Assembly (NCBI GenBank): GCA_963772225.1
Contig: CAVYWD010000003.1
Location: 496,001-560,000, forward strand
Source: CAVYWD01 sp963772225
GTDB lineage: Bacteria; Myxococcota; Myxococcia; Myxococcales; UBA5297
Length of the DNA: 64,000 nucleotides
Direction: 5' to 3'
Shown here piece by piece: positions 1 to 8,071 of this stretch. The position numbers were made by a program, and so were the translations under genes. Within the stretch, counting starts at the first letter, position 1. The number at the start of each line of letters is the position of its first letter. Below the pieces are notes generated by a model. It was not told where the DNA came from. It searched no databases and saw only the letters and a program-made list of their open reading frames with translations.

Positions 1-867
1 GTGGCCCGAGACCGGGCTCTGGGGCCAAGGGCGCCACCCGGACAGCGCGTCGTAGGGCGTGCTGCACGCGCCGCTGTAGGAGTTCTGGAAGGGCGGGTAG
101 ATGTTCGAGCGAAGCCCGCTCTCCCAGGTACACCTTAGGTAGCCCATATTCCCATCGAGTGCGCAGCTGCCGTGATTGCACGACTGGCCCCAGCCCATGA
201 GGAGATCCGTGCAGCTGGCGGAGGTGTAGTACGAGGCCCAGTAGACGGCCGAATGCTCCGTCCCGACCGTGGGCCCCTGGACCGCGTGCACTTCCAGGTA
301 GTGCCGGTAGCCGGTGGAGCACGTCGCAGGTGTGGCCGTCGCTGAGACGGCCGCCTCGCGCCGCTGGGACCCGTGCTTCTCGAGCATTGACCCGAGGCCG
401 AGCAGGGCTTGCACCTCGGGCGCCATTTCCGGCGAGAGCTCGGCAGCGCGAATCGCGGAGACGGCCTGGCCTGCGAGCTGTAGGTCTGCCGCCCTCGCCT
501 CCGGATCGGGTGGGGGCTCGGAGGGTGTCCAGCTCGGGTCTCCGAACTCGTCTCCTCCGATCTGGATCGCGAAGGTTCGCCTCTCGGCATCCATGAAACG
601 AGCGTTCACGGCGAATTCTGGGGTTCCTGGAGCAGCAGCGAGCTCCTGATCCGGGTTTCGCTCACCCCGAGCGGCCTGAAAGTAGACGATGTGGCCCCCC
701 TTGGCGAATGTGCCCGAGAGCCCGCGCCCAGGGCTGGCGACCTCGAACGTCAGCCCTTCCTCGCCGGCAGCGGTTGCGGGCGCCCCTGCCTCCTGGCGCT
801 CTCCGCAGCCAAGGAACAGGACCGTCCAAATGAAACACCAGGAACAACGCAACGGATTACCTGTCAT
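1..867 (-). CDS. Lipoprotein of unknown function, partial (3' end outside window)
   Basis: The frame is open from an ATG at 867 down to base 1, giving 289 codons with no stop, so the gene runs off the left edge. The N-terminus is a type II signal peptide with a lipobox ending LFLGC (Cys21), which implies a lipid-anchored protein. The middle is Pro/Glu/Ala-rich. The visible C-terminal part is rich in Trp, Tyr, Ser and Cys, as in extracellular disulfide-bonded domains. A GGAGG Shine-Dalgarno lies about 10 nt before the ATG. I do not recognise the family. Confidence 0.75.
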   Translation of the reverse strand, partial: MTGNPLRCSWCFIWTVLFLGCGERQEAGAPATAAGEEGLTFEVASPGRGLSGTFAKGGHIVYFQAARGERNPDQELAAAPGTPEFAVNARFMDAERRTFAIQIGGDEFGDPSWTPSEPPPDPEARAADLQLAGQAVSAIRAAELSPEMAPEVQALLGLGSMLEKHGSQRREAAVSATATPATCSTGYRHYLEVHAVQGPTVGTEHSAVYWASYYTSASCTDLLMGWGQSCNHGSCALDGNMGYLRCTWESGLRSNIYPPFQNSYSGACSTPYDALSGWRPWPQSPVSGH

Positions 868-1467
868 CGAGTCTGTTCCTCCTCAAGAGTTTTTTCCCAG
901 CGATCGAGTCCTACGGACCGAGGCCCGAATTGGGCCGGCCGGCGGCGTCAATCGATGCGCGCGCTTCAAGCGCGTTCGGCGGGGCGCGGATGCGCCGGGA
1001 GACGAACAGTCCGCGCTCGCGCGCCAAGGCTCTTCTTCTCTTGAGCGCCGAACGGTTTGAAAAGCCTGCTGCGACGCGCACTTGCTGCCTGCGACGGGAA
1101 GCCTCGTCGCTGCGCTGCTCGCGCTGCCCCCAGCAGCGCTGTGCTGCTCGCTCCTCGGGTTCGAAGTCTCGGCGACGCAACTGCGCGTCTCGCAACGTCT
1201 TTCAAACCGTTCGGCGCTCTAGGCGGCGACAAGGAGTCGGCTCCCTCGCGCGAGCGCCGAGGGGCCGCCAGCAGGTCCGGCTCGCAGAATCCGAGGCGCG
1301 CAGGGGCCCGCCTCGCGGCTGGAGGGCCGGCGCGCCGGGTTTCTGCAGGGCGAGCCGATACGGACAGTGAAAGGCCGACGCGCTCTCGAGGTACTGCACC
1401 GACGCCGTCGCCGCGCGCCTGCGCGAGCGACTTTGCGCCGCCGCGCCGGAGCGCGGGGAGGTGGGCC
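868..1467. other. Intergenic region containing a MITE-like element
   Basis: No convincing gene lies here. It holds the upstream region of the leftward lipoprotein gene, an insertion-like element at 1044-1218, and about 250 bp of very GC-rich sequence before the hydrolase gene. Open frames crossing it on both strands look like ordinary GC-rich shadows with no start signal of their own. Confidence 0.6.
1044..1218. mobile_element. MITE-like non-autonomous element, copy 1
   Basis: This 175-bp element has perfect 19-bp terminal inverted repeats, AGCGCCGAACGGTTTGAAA. It is flanked by CTTG (1040-1043) on the left and CTAG (1219-1222) on the right, which looks like a 4-bp CTAG duplication with one mutated copy. 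The ends match those of the IS1182-like element at 45372-47119, and the interior resembles the copy at 11799-11974. It has no coding capacity for a transposase, so mobilisation in trans by the IS is inferred. Confidence 0.7.
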
Positions 1468-2244
1468 ATGGGTGAATTCACGGCGGTCGTGCTGGGTGTG
1501 GGTGACACGTTCTCGCAGGTGCACCACCCGTGCGCGCTGCTCCTCGCGTGCGACGGCGCCTTCCTCGGCATCGATTGTCCGGACATGTACCGGGCCGTCC
1601 TGCGGTCGGCCGCGGAGCGCTCGGGGCGGGCGCTGGCGCTCGAGGAGATCGACCACCTGCTCATCACGCACGTCCACGGCGACCACATGAACGGGCTCGA
1701 AGGGGTCGCGTTCTACAAGCGCTTCGCCGAGGGCCGGCGCGTCGGGCTCGTCACCTCGCCGGAGGTCCGGGCCGTCCTCTGGGACGAGCGCCTGAAGGCG
1801 AGCATGGGCGCGCTCTGGGACGGCGAGCGGTACCAGCCGATGGGCTTCGACGACTACTTCGAGCACCTGCCGCTCGGTTGGTCGGGCGAGACCGCCGTCG
1901 GGCCGTTTCGAATCCGCGCGCGCCGCACCCGGCACTACGTGCCGACCAGCGCGCTGCTCGTCGAGGCGGGCGGCCATACCCTCGGGTATTCCAGCGACAC
2001 CGCCTTCGACCCGGAGCTCGTCGCCTTCCTCGAGCCGGCGGACCTCATCATCCATGAGACCAACTTCGGACCGGCGCATACGCCGTACGAGGCGCTCGCC
2101 GCGCTGCCGGCCCCGCTCCGGGCGCGGATGCGGCTCATCCACTACCCGGACGGCTTCGACGGGGAGGGCAGCGCCGTCGCCGCGCTGCGCGAGGGAGACG
2201 TGCTGCCCGTGAGCGGCGGGGCCTCGAAGGCCTGCAGCCCCTGA
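1468..2244 (+). CDS. MBL-fold metallohydrolase
   Basis: This 258-aa protein belongs to the metallo-beta-lactamase fold. The zinc motif THVHGDH supplies His68, His70, Asp72 and His73. Later SDT (in GYSSDTAFD) and IHETN segments match further metal-binding positions of RNase Z-like and related hydrolases. There is no signal peptide, so it is probably cytoplasmic. The ATG at 1468 follows GGGGAGGTG closely and sits just before the first beta-strand (MGEFTAVVLGVG), so it was preferred over in-frame upstream starts inside the MITE. The substrate cannot be read from sequence. Confidence 0.85.
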   Translation: MGEFTAVVLGVGDTFSQVHHPCALLLACDGAFLGIDCPDMYRAVLRSAAERSGRALALEEIDHLLITHVHGDHMNGLEGVAFYKRFAEGRRVGLVTSPEVRAVLWDERLKASMGALWDGERYQPMGFDDYFEHLPLGWSGETAVGPFRIRARRTRHYVPTSALLVEAGGHTLGYSSDTAFDPELVAFLEPADLIIHETNFGPAHTPYEALAALPAPLRARMRLIHYPDGFDGEGSAVAALREGDVLPVSGGASKACSP

Positions 2245-2349
2245 AGAATCGCGAAGCTCGAGGCCGTTCGGCAATCGGCGTGGCCGCGCCGGCGGCCTGA
2301 TCCCGGCGAGCTGTCTTCTGGAGGCAAGCCGGGGAGAGCCGAGCGGCGC

Positions 2350-3276
2350 TCAGGAGCTCGCCTTGCCCAATCGCACCCGCCGCGAAAGGAACAGTCCGGC
2401 TCGATTGCGCGCGATGGTCACCTCGGCGTGCGCGAGATAGCCCACGTCCGGATGCGCGTCGACGAAGGAGAGGACCTTTTCTGCGTCCAAGTCGCCTTCG
2501 GTCGTCGGCCCGCGATGGCCGAGGCTCCTCCCTTCTTCCAGGAGAAGCGCCGCCACCTCGGCCACCAGGTCCAGCCGCTCCGTCAGCAGGAAGGTGGCGA
2601 AAGGCGCGGCGCGCCCATGGAGCTCGGCGAGCTCTTCCTTCACCCAGGCGTCGTTCCCGACGTAGCCCTTGGTGTATTCGCCCATGGCCTTCGCGTGCGG
2701 CAGCGCGCCGACCAGGCCCGCGACCTCTTCGGCGCAGAGGGCGTCGATGCGCAGGGTGTGGAGCGACTTGGAGAACGGCGCGAGCGCCAAAAGCTCCAAG
2801 AAATGCTCGAAGGAGGCGTAGGCGCGGATGGGCTCGGAGGGGGCAGCGTAGAACGCGACGGCGCCCAGGGCGTCCATGGCGTGGACCGGGACCTCCATGT
2901 CCTCGGTGAGTCCCCCGTGGAGGCCGAGGACCGGGATCAGCGGGGCGCCGTCCAGGCGGGGCAGATCCCGCGGGCGCATCCAAGGGCAGGCGCGAAGCAG
3001 GCCCCCGGCGCCGACGATGCGCCCGTCGGGCAGGACCGCGCCGCCGGCGCGCGCCTCGAGGTCGACCACGGCGTCGAAGCCGGGCATTCCCCGCAAGAGA
3101 AGCATCGCCCGCAACGACTCGGGCGCGACCGCGTGCTCGGGGTGCCGGACGACTCTGGCGCGCCGAAGGTGCTCGCGGGCGTTCTCGCTCAGCGCGGAGC
3201 CGAGGAGGTCGGCGAGGAGGGTCTTGGACGGGGCAGTCACGCGGCGGATTCTTTCTTCATGAGCGATGATTGTCAT
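2350..3276 (-). CDS. Hypothetical protein, possibly SUKH/SMI1-like
   Basis: This 308-aa cytoplasmic protein has no signal peptide. The central part (about residues 65-165) has GAVLPDGR and MDALGAVAFYAA segments followed by SFEHFLELLAL. That layout is reminiscent of SMI1/KNR4 (SUKH) domains, but this is a weak similarity from memory. The C-terminal half is helical and Glu/Leu-rich. It is divergent from the reductase gene at 3367. ATG 3276 was chosen; an in-frame GTG at 3240 is an alternative. Confidence 0.6.
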   Translation of the reverse strand: MTIIAHEERIRRVTAPSKTLLADLLGSALSENAREHLRRARVVRHPEHAVAPESLRAMLLLRGMPGFDAVVDLEARAGGAVLPDGRIVGAGGLLRACPWMRPRDLPRLDGAPLIPVLGLHGGLTEDMEVPVHAMDALGAVAFYAAPSEPIRAYASFEHFLELLALAPFSKSLHTLRIDALCAEEVAGLVGALPHAKAMGEYTKGYVGNDAWVKEELAELHGRAAPFATFLLTERLDLVAEVAALLLEEGRSLGHRGPTTEGDLDAEKVLSFVDAHPDVGYLAHAEVTIARNRAGLFLSRRVRLGKASS

Positions 3277-3366
3277 GGACCTGCCAAACGCGCGAAATGC
3301 GAGCGCGGGGCCGCCACCTTCCACGCTACGCTCCTGCGAGGCGTTTCTCGAAAGGAAGGAAGGGCG

Positions 3367-4314
3367 ATGAAGATCCTCGTCTACGGCGCCGGCGTCATCG
3401 GCAGCCTGCTCGCGGCGCGCCTTTCGCGCTCGGGGAATTCGGTGACGTTGCTGGCGAGAGGCGAGCGACTCCGCCAGCTCCGAGAGCACGGCGTCGTCCT
3501 GCAGGGATTTCGTGAGGCCGAGCCCTGGGCGACCCGGGTCGAGCTCGCCGAGGAGCTTCTTCCGGCCGATGCCTACGACCTGGTGATCATCCCCTTGCGA
3601 AAGAATCAGGTCGCACACGCGCTGCCGTCCCTGGCCGCGAATCGGGGCTCCCCGACATTCCTGATGATGGTGAACACCGCCGAGGGCCTCGAGCCCTGGG
3701 CGAGCGCCGTCGGCTCCGAGCGCCTGATGCTCGGCTTCCCGGGCGCGGGCGGCGCTCGGGAAGGCCACGTCGTCCGTTACCGGGGGGTGTCGCGCTGGGT
3801 TCAGCCGACGACGCTCGGCGAGCCCGACGGGCGGAGCTCGCCACGGCTCTCGAGCGCGCTCGCGGTCTTCCGGGCCGCGGGTTTTCCGTCCAAGCCGTGC
3901 GCCAACATGGACGCGTGGCTCAAGTGCCACGTGGCTTGGGTGAGCCCGATGGCGACCGCCCTGTACGCGATCGGAGGAGAGGCGCGCGCCCTCGGCCGCT
4001 CGAAGCGAATGTGCCAACTGCTCGTCGAGGCCGTCCGCGAGAACTTGAAAGCGCTGCAAGTCCTCGGAACCGCCACGACGCCCGCCGGGTTGCGCTTCGG
4101 GTCGCGGGCCCCGAAGCCCATTCTGGAGTGGTTGCTCGCCTCGATGCTCCGAGGCCGCATGGGAGCCGAGGCCATCGAGCCGCACGCCAAAGCGGCCCGG
4201 GACGAGATGGAGACCCTCCGTCGGGAGATGAAGGCGCTGGCCCGGCGCAGCGGAGTGCCCACGCCGGCGGGGGACGCGCTGGAGCGCGCCGCCTCTGAAG
4301 CCCTGGCCCGATAG
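3367..4314 (+). CDS. Ketopantoate reductase family protein (ApbA/PanE-like)
   Basis: A 315-aa NAD(P)-binding oxidoreductase. The N-terminus MKILVYGAGVIGSLLAARL carries the Rossmann GxGxxG motif, and an LLARGERL segment follows as in PanE-type enzymes. The C-terminal half is helical and matches the ketopantoate reductase dimerisation domain in layout. PanE converts ketopantoate to pantoate for pantothenate and CoA, but many paralogues act on other 2-keto substrates and no pan genes are nearby. I therefore assign the family only. The start follows a GGAAGGAAGG stretch. Confidence 0.75.
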   Translation: MKILVYGAGVIGSLLAARLSRSGNSVTLLARGERLRQLREHGVVLQGFREAEPWATRVELAEELLPADAYDLVIIPLRKNQVAHALPSLAANRGSPTFLMMVNTAEGLEPWASAVGSERLMLGFPGAGGAREGHVVRYRGVSRWVQPTTLGEPDGRSSPRLSSALAVFRAAGFPSKPCANMDAWLKCHVAWVSPMATALYAIGGEARALGRSKRMCQLLVEAVRENLKALQVLGTATTPAGLRFGSRAPKPILEWLLASMLRGRMGAEAIEPHAKAARDEMETLRREMKALARRSGVPTPAGDALERAASEALAR

Positions 4315-4508
4315 CGGGAGGCCCCAGCGCCGGCTCAGGGTGATACCGAGCTCCACTGAGTCGCGCTCGGGTATCGGTCGCGGTCCCCTGCGGCGATTCT
4401 ACGTCGGCTCATGCAGCGGGCCGACTGCGCCACCGCCCTCCGCGAGCGCACAGAGGTCGTCGTGAGACGGCCCGGTGCGCTCGCAGAGGAGGTGCCCTTC
4501 CAAGCCGA

Positions 4509-4607
4509 CTACTTCTTCGTCTTCTTCTCGGCCTTTTTCTTCTGCTTTTCCTTGGTCGAGAGCTTCGGCTTGTTGGACTTGGAGATCTTCTGGGCGCCCT
4601 TGGGCAT
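4509..4607 (-). CDS. Small Lys-rich protein (32 aa)
   Basis: A very small ORF encoding a strongly basic peptide that begins MPKGAQKISKSNKPKLS and ends in a run of Lys and Glu. A good GGAG Shine-Dalgarno lies 8 nt before the ATG. The composition suggests nucleic-acid or ribosome binding, which is inference only. The longer frame extending upstream to 4874 lacks a plausible start and has ordinary shadow composition. Confidence 0.5.
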   Translation of the reverse strand: MPKGAQKISKSNKPKLSTKEKQKKKAEKKTKK

Positions 4608-4877
4608 GGTTTTGACTCCGTGGCTCGGGGTGATGGACGACAACACGATTGACAGCACTATCGACGAGCGAGGCGCTTCCTCCAAGAGATTCCGTGCCCG
4701 AAAAGAACCTGAGGGTCGCCCAACCTGTCGAGCTTGGCATCGGCGAGCTGAAGGCCTTCCGCTCAGCGGGCGCCTTGTTCGAGGGGCGCGGCCGAGCACT
4801 CTGCCATGCCACTTCGGCATCCGACTTTCAGCGCATGGAGCGTCGCCAGGAGCGAGCTCCGGGGCGGTCGGCAAACC
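4608..4877. other. Intergenic sequence, nothing recognised
   Basis: About 270 bp between the start of the leftward small Lys-rich gene and the dispersed repeat. It must hold the promoter of that small gene. No further ORF with a start signal or RNA gene was seen. Confidence 0.5.
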
Positions 4878-5026
4878 CTAACCCGGCCGAGCCAGAACCA
4901 ACGAGGGTTGCCTTAGGCTCCAGACCCCAGACCTCCAGACCCCCGGGTACTGCAGTTCCTGGGGCCCCGGGGTCTGGAGCCTGGAGTCTTTGCCAGATCG
5001 CACAAGATTTCGCGCCGAAGGGACTA
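4878..5026 (-). repeat. Dispersed about 145-151-bp structured repeat, copy A
   Basis: This 149-bp sequence reads, on the minus strand, from TAGTCCCTT to CGGCCGGGTTAG. It matches copies at 41361-41511 and 61631-61775 almost throughout, including the shared core CCTAAGGCAACCCTCGTTGG. The inner part can fold, because CCAGACCCCGGG pairs with CCCGGGGGTCTGG around an AACTGCAGTA loop. It lies upstream of the TRIC gene. Its function is unknown. Confidence 0.75.
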
Positions 5027-5057
5027 GTTTGAAGGCGTCGGGAGGGAGAGCCTCCAG

Positions 5058-7115
5058 GTGCAGGACCTCGAGGACATTCGCCCCTTCCTGGAGTTGACGG
5101 CGGTGGCGGCCGGCGCCGTCTCTGGAGCGTTGCACGCCCAGCGCCGGCGCTTCGACTTCGTGGGCGTGGAAGTCATCGGCGTCATCAGCGGGCTGGGGGG
5201 AGGCGTCATCCGCGACGTGCTGCTCGGGCAAGGGCCCGCGCTCGCGCTTCGGTCGCCCACCTTCGTGATCACCGCCCTCGCCGCAGCGCTGTTCGGGGCG
5301 CTGCTCGGCTCGCTTGCCGCCAAGCTCACGCCGCTCATCTGGACCATCGACGCATTGACGCTCGGCCTCTTCACGGTCGCCGGGCTGCAGCGAGCCGAGG
5401 CGGCTGGCCTCACCCCGGTGCCGAGCTTGCTGCTCGGCGTGATCACCGGCGTCGGCGGAGGAGTCGTGCGAGACGTGCTGTGTCGGGAGACGCCCTCGCT
5501 GCTCCTCCCAGGGACGCCCTATGCGCTCGCCTCGCTGCTCGGCGGAGCTGTCTATTGGATCACCCTGCGCGAGCTCGGTGCCCGGCCGCGCACCGCCGAG
5601 CTCTTCGCCGTCGCCGCGACTTTCGGGCTGAGGATTCTGGCCGCATGGCGCGGCTGGACGGTGCCCACGCCGCCCGACCTGGCGCGAGGTGCCAAGAGGC
5701 GTGGGGCGGAACCCGCAGCCCCCAGATGGCTCAGCGAGGCGCGCGCGAGGCGGCGTTGCCTGCCGACAGGCCAACCCTATCTTCGCGGTCATGGTGGAGC
5801 AAAAGGTCCGGAAGCCGGTGCTCACCGAGGGGGTATCGCCATGGCCGCATTTGGAGTGCATTCCGAGGTTGGCAAGCTCCGCAAGGTGATGGTGCATCGG
5901 CCGGATTTGAGCCTGCGGCGATTGACGCCTTCGAATCGGGACGAGCTCCTTTTCGACGACGTGCTGTGGGTCGAGCGGGCGCAGCAAGAGCATGACCAGT
6001 TCGTCGCGGAGTTTCGCAACCGCGGGGTCGAGGTCTTCCATGTACACGACCTGCTCGCGAAGGCGCTCGAGACCCCGGGCGCGCGCCAGTGGGCCGTCCA
6101 GCACACGGTCACTCCCTACACCGTCGGGCCGGCGGCCGTGGAGGCGGTGCAGCGGGCGCTGCAGAAGATGAATTCGGACACGCTCGCCACCCACCTCGTC
6201 GGCGGGGTGACGCGGTCCGAGCTCATGAAATATTCGGACGGAGGCGAGCTGACACAGCATTCGCTGACCAGCGCCACGACGCCCGACTCGTCGTTCATCC
6301 TGCCGCCGCTCCCGAACCACCTCTTCACCCGCGACAGCTCCTGCTGGCTCTATGACGGCGTCTCGATCAACCCCATGTTCTGGCCGTCGCGCCAAGCCGA
6401 GAGCGTGAACATCGGCGTGATCTACCGGTTTCACCCGATGTTCCGGGACGCCAAGATCAAGTTCTGGTACCCCGACGCGAGCCACGGCGAGGAGCACGAC
6501 GAGTTCGACATCCAGGCCTTCGGCCGGTCGTCGCTCGAGGGCGGCGACGTGATGCCGGTCGGCAACGGCACGGTACTGGTGGGGGTCAGCGAGCGCACCA
6601 CCGCGCAAATGGTGGAAATCCTCGCGAAACGGCTCTTCGAGAAGAGCGCCGCCCAGCGCGTCATCGCCGTCGAGCTCGAGAAGAAGCGCTCCTACATGCA
6701 CCTCGACGTGGTCTTCACGTTCATGAGCCGCGACGCCGTCACCGTGTATCCGAAGGTCATCGAGACGACCCGGGCGTTCAGCCTCAGGCCGGGCGACAAG
6801 GCGGGGTCGCTCGACGTCACGCAAGAAAAGTCGTTCCTGGGCGCGGTGGCCGACGCGGTCGGCGTGAAGCAGAAGGATCTGCGCGTCGTCACGACGGGCG
6901 GCGACGAGGCGCAGCAGGAGCGCGAGCAGTGGGACAGCGGAAACAACGTGGTCGCCATCGAGCCCGGGGTCGTCGTCGCCTATTCGAAGAACGTCTACAG
7001 CAACCGGAAATACCGCGAGGCCGGCATCGAGGTCGTCGAGATCGACGGATTCGAGGTCGGCAAGGGGCGCGGCGGCGGGCACTGCATGACGTGTCCTCTC
7101 TTGCGCGATCCGTGA
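5058..7115 (+). CDS. TRIC-type cation channel ORF reading in frame into arginine deiminase
   Basis: From GTG 5058 (GGGAGGGAG upstream) the frame encodes a TRIC/UPF0126 (YadS-like) membrane protein. It has two homologous three-helix units, each with the glycine hallmark GLGGGVIRDVL or GVGGGVVRDVL, about residues 10-205. No stop follows. A roughly 55-aa Arg/Gly/Ala-rich linker leads directly into arginine deiminase at residue 262. TRIC proteins are normally about 205-220 aa and end here. Either the stop was lost, or a true fusion exists, or the downstream gene is simply translated separately. The TRIC assignment is firm but the fusion is uncertain. Confidence 0.6.
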   Translation: MQDLEDIRPFLELTAVAAGAVSGALHAQRRRFDFVGVEVIGVISGLGGGVIRDVLLGQGPALALRSPTFVITALAAALFGALLGSLAAKLTPLIWTIDALTLGLFTVAGLQRAEAAGLTPVPSLLLGVITGVGGGVVRDVLCRETPSLLLPGTPYALASLLGGAVYWITLRELGARPRTAELFAVAATFGLRILAAWRGWTVPTPPDLARGAKRRGAEPAAPRWLSEARARRRCLPTGQPYLRGHGGAKGPEAGAHRGGIAMAAFGVHSEVGKLRKVMVHRPDLSLRRLTPSNRDELLFDDVLWVERAQQEHDQFVAEFRNRGVEVFHVHDLLAKALETPGARQWAVQHTVTPYTVGPAAVEAVQRALQKMNSDTLATHLVGGVTRSELMKYSDGGELTQHSLTSATTPDSSFILPPLPNHLFTRDSSCWLYDGVSINPMFWPSRQAESVNIGVIYRFHPMFRDAKIKFWYPDASHGEEHDEFDIQAFGRSSLEGGDVMPVGNGTVLVGVSERTTAQMVEILAKRLFEKSAAQRVIAVELEKKRSYMHLDVVFTFMSRDAVTVYPKVIETTRAFSLRPGDKAGSLDVTQEKSFLGAVADAVGVKQKDLRVVTTGGDEAQQEREQWDSGNNVVAIEPGVVVAYSKNVYSNRKYREAGIEVVEIDGFEVGKGRGGGHCMTCPLLRDP
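5841..7115 (+). CDS. arcA: Arginine deiminase
   Basis: A 424-aa guanidino-group hydrolase that converts L-arginine to citrulline and ammonia. Family motifs are visible in order: FTRD (residues 162-165), EGGDV, HLDVVFT and, near the C-terminus, GRGGGHCMTCP with catalytic Cys415. ATG 5841 is preceded by GAGGGGG at good spacing and begins MAAFGVHSEVGKLRKVMVHR, the usual family N-terminus, so independent translation is likely. No ornithine carbamoyltransferase or carbamate kinase is nearby, so a complete fermentative ADI pathway is not shown here. Confidence 0.9.
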   Translation: MAAFGVHSEVGKLRKVMVHRPDLSLRRLTPSNRDELLFDDVLWVERAQQEHDQFVAEFRNRGVEVFHVHDLLAKALETPGARQWAVQHTVTPYTVGPAAVEAVQRALQKMNSDTLATHLVGGVTRSELMKYSDGGELTQHSLTSATTPDSSFILPPLPNHLFTRDSSCWLYDGVSINPMFWPSRQAESVNIGVIYRFHPMFRDAKIKFWYPDASHGEEHDEFDIQAFGRSSLEGGDVMPVGNGTVLVGVSERTTAQMVEILAKRLFEKSAAQRVIAVELEKKRSYMHLDVVFTFMSRDAVTVYPKVIETTRAFSLRPGDKAGSLDVTQEKSFLGAVADAVGVKQKDLRVVTTGGDEAQQEREQWDSGNNVVAIEPGVVVAYSKNVYSNRKYREAGIEVVEIDGFEVGKGRGGGHCMTCPLLRDP

Positions 7116-7336
7116 GGCCGGCAGACCCCAGGCCCCAGGCCCCGGGAGAAGCAGCTCCTGGAGTCCGGAGCCTGGAGGCTGTCGAGGTCGTCGAGATCGA
7201 CGGATTCGAGGTCGGCAAGGGGCGCGGCGGCGGGCACTGCATGACGTGTCCTCTCTTGCGCGATCCGTGAGGCCGGCAGACCCCAGACCACAGGCCCCAG
7301 GAGAAAGCAGCTCCTGGAGTCCGGAGCCTGGAGCCT
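7027..7336 (+). repeat. 155-bp tandem duplication over the arginine deiminase 3' end
   Basis: Two units, 7027-7181 and 7182-7336, repeat the last codons of the deiminase gene (including the catalytic GRGGGHCMTCP region), its stop and about 65 bp of downstream sequence. The coding part appears identical between units. The non-coding tails differ at several positions. The second unit cannot encode a full protein. The tails share GTCCGGAGCCTGGAG-type sequence with the dispersed repeat family. Confidence 0.85.
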
Positions 7337-7365
7337 GGAGCCGCGAAGTTGAGGGGAGTCGCGAA

Positions 7366-8016
7366 ATGCCGTCGCTCAAGCAGCCGCTGCTCCTATTCCT
7401 GGCGCTGTTCGCGCTGTACAGCCCGGTGGCGGCGCTGTCGTCCTATTTCCCCATCGTCCGCCGGCTCAAGCCGGGCGACCAGAAGCGCCTCGCGCTCGGA
7501 TTGTTCACGTACGTGGCGGTGTTCTCGCTGGTCGCGCTGTGGGTCGGCGAGCCGCTGCTCGAATTGCTCGGGCTTTCCACGGACGCGCTGACCGTCACCG
7601 GCGGCATCGCCCTGATGTACGCCGCCATCCCGATCATGCGCGGCACCGAGGAGCCGCCGCCCAAGGAAGTGGAGGGCGAGGGCGCGCCGGCCGCCTCCTG
7701 GAAATCGGTGCTGTTCATGCCCGTGACCTTTCCGCTCACGGTCGGCGGCACCACCTTCGCCTTTTTCGTCTCGTACCGCGCGCAGGCGAAGAACCTGCTG
7801 GAGGTCGTCGCGCTGTCCGTGGCGGGCCTCTTGTACGCCGCCGTCACGGGCTTCACCCTCTTTCTCTCCGGCCACGTCGAGCGTCGCGCCTCACCCGGGC
7901 AGCGCACGTTCTTGGAGCGGATCGCCGGCATTCTGCTCGTGGCCATCGCGGTGACATTGTTGCTCGGCGGCGGTCCGCGGCTTGTGGCGACGACGCTCGA
8001 GAATTTCAAGAAATAG
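7366..8016 (+). CDS. MarC family integral membrane protein
   Basis: A 216-aa polytopic membrane protein with about six predicted hydrophobic segments. Features typical of the MarC/UPF0056 family include the N-terminal ALFALYSPVAALSSYFPIV segment and the conserved MPVTFPLTVGGTTFAF stretch around residues 120-135. Despite the name, MarC proteins have no proven role in multiple antibiotic resistance and the substrate is unknown. GAGGGGAGTC lies just before the ATG. It follows arginine deiminase on the same strand after the tandem duplication, so co-transcription is possible. Confidence 0.8.
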   Translation: MPSLKQPLLLFLALFALYSPVAALSSYFPIVRRLKPGDQKRLALGLFTYVAVFSLVALWVGEPLLELLGLSTDALTVTGGIALMYAAIPIMRGTEEPPPKEVEGEGAPAASWKSVLFMPVTFPLTVGGTTFAFFVSYRAQAKNLLEVVALSVAGLLYAAVTGFTLFLSGHVERRASPGQRTFLERIAGILLVAIAVTLLLGGGPRLVATTLENFKK

Positions 8017-8071
8017 CGGCTGGCCCACCGCCCTTCTCCTCCCCCCTCACTCCAACGCGGATTGAATCCTC

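Noticed and set aside
1150..1170. T-loop-like GGTTCGAAGTC in MITE copy 1
   Set aside because: No acceptor stem, anticodon arm or CCA context could be built around it, so it is not a tRNA.
4342..4374. Imperfect hairpin after the ketopantoate reductase-like gene
   Set aside because: The stem has a bulge and a long loop with no T-run, so it is not a credible terminator.
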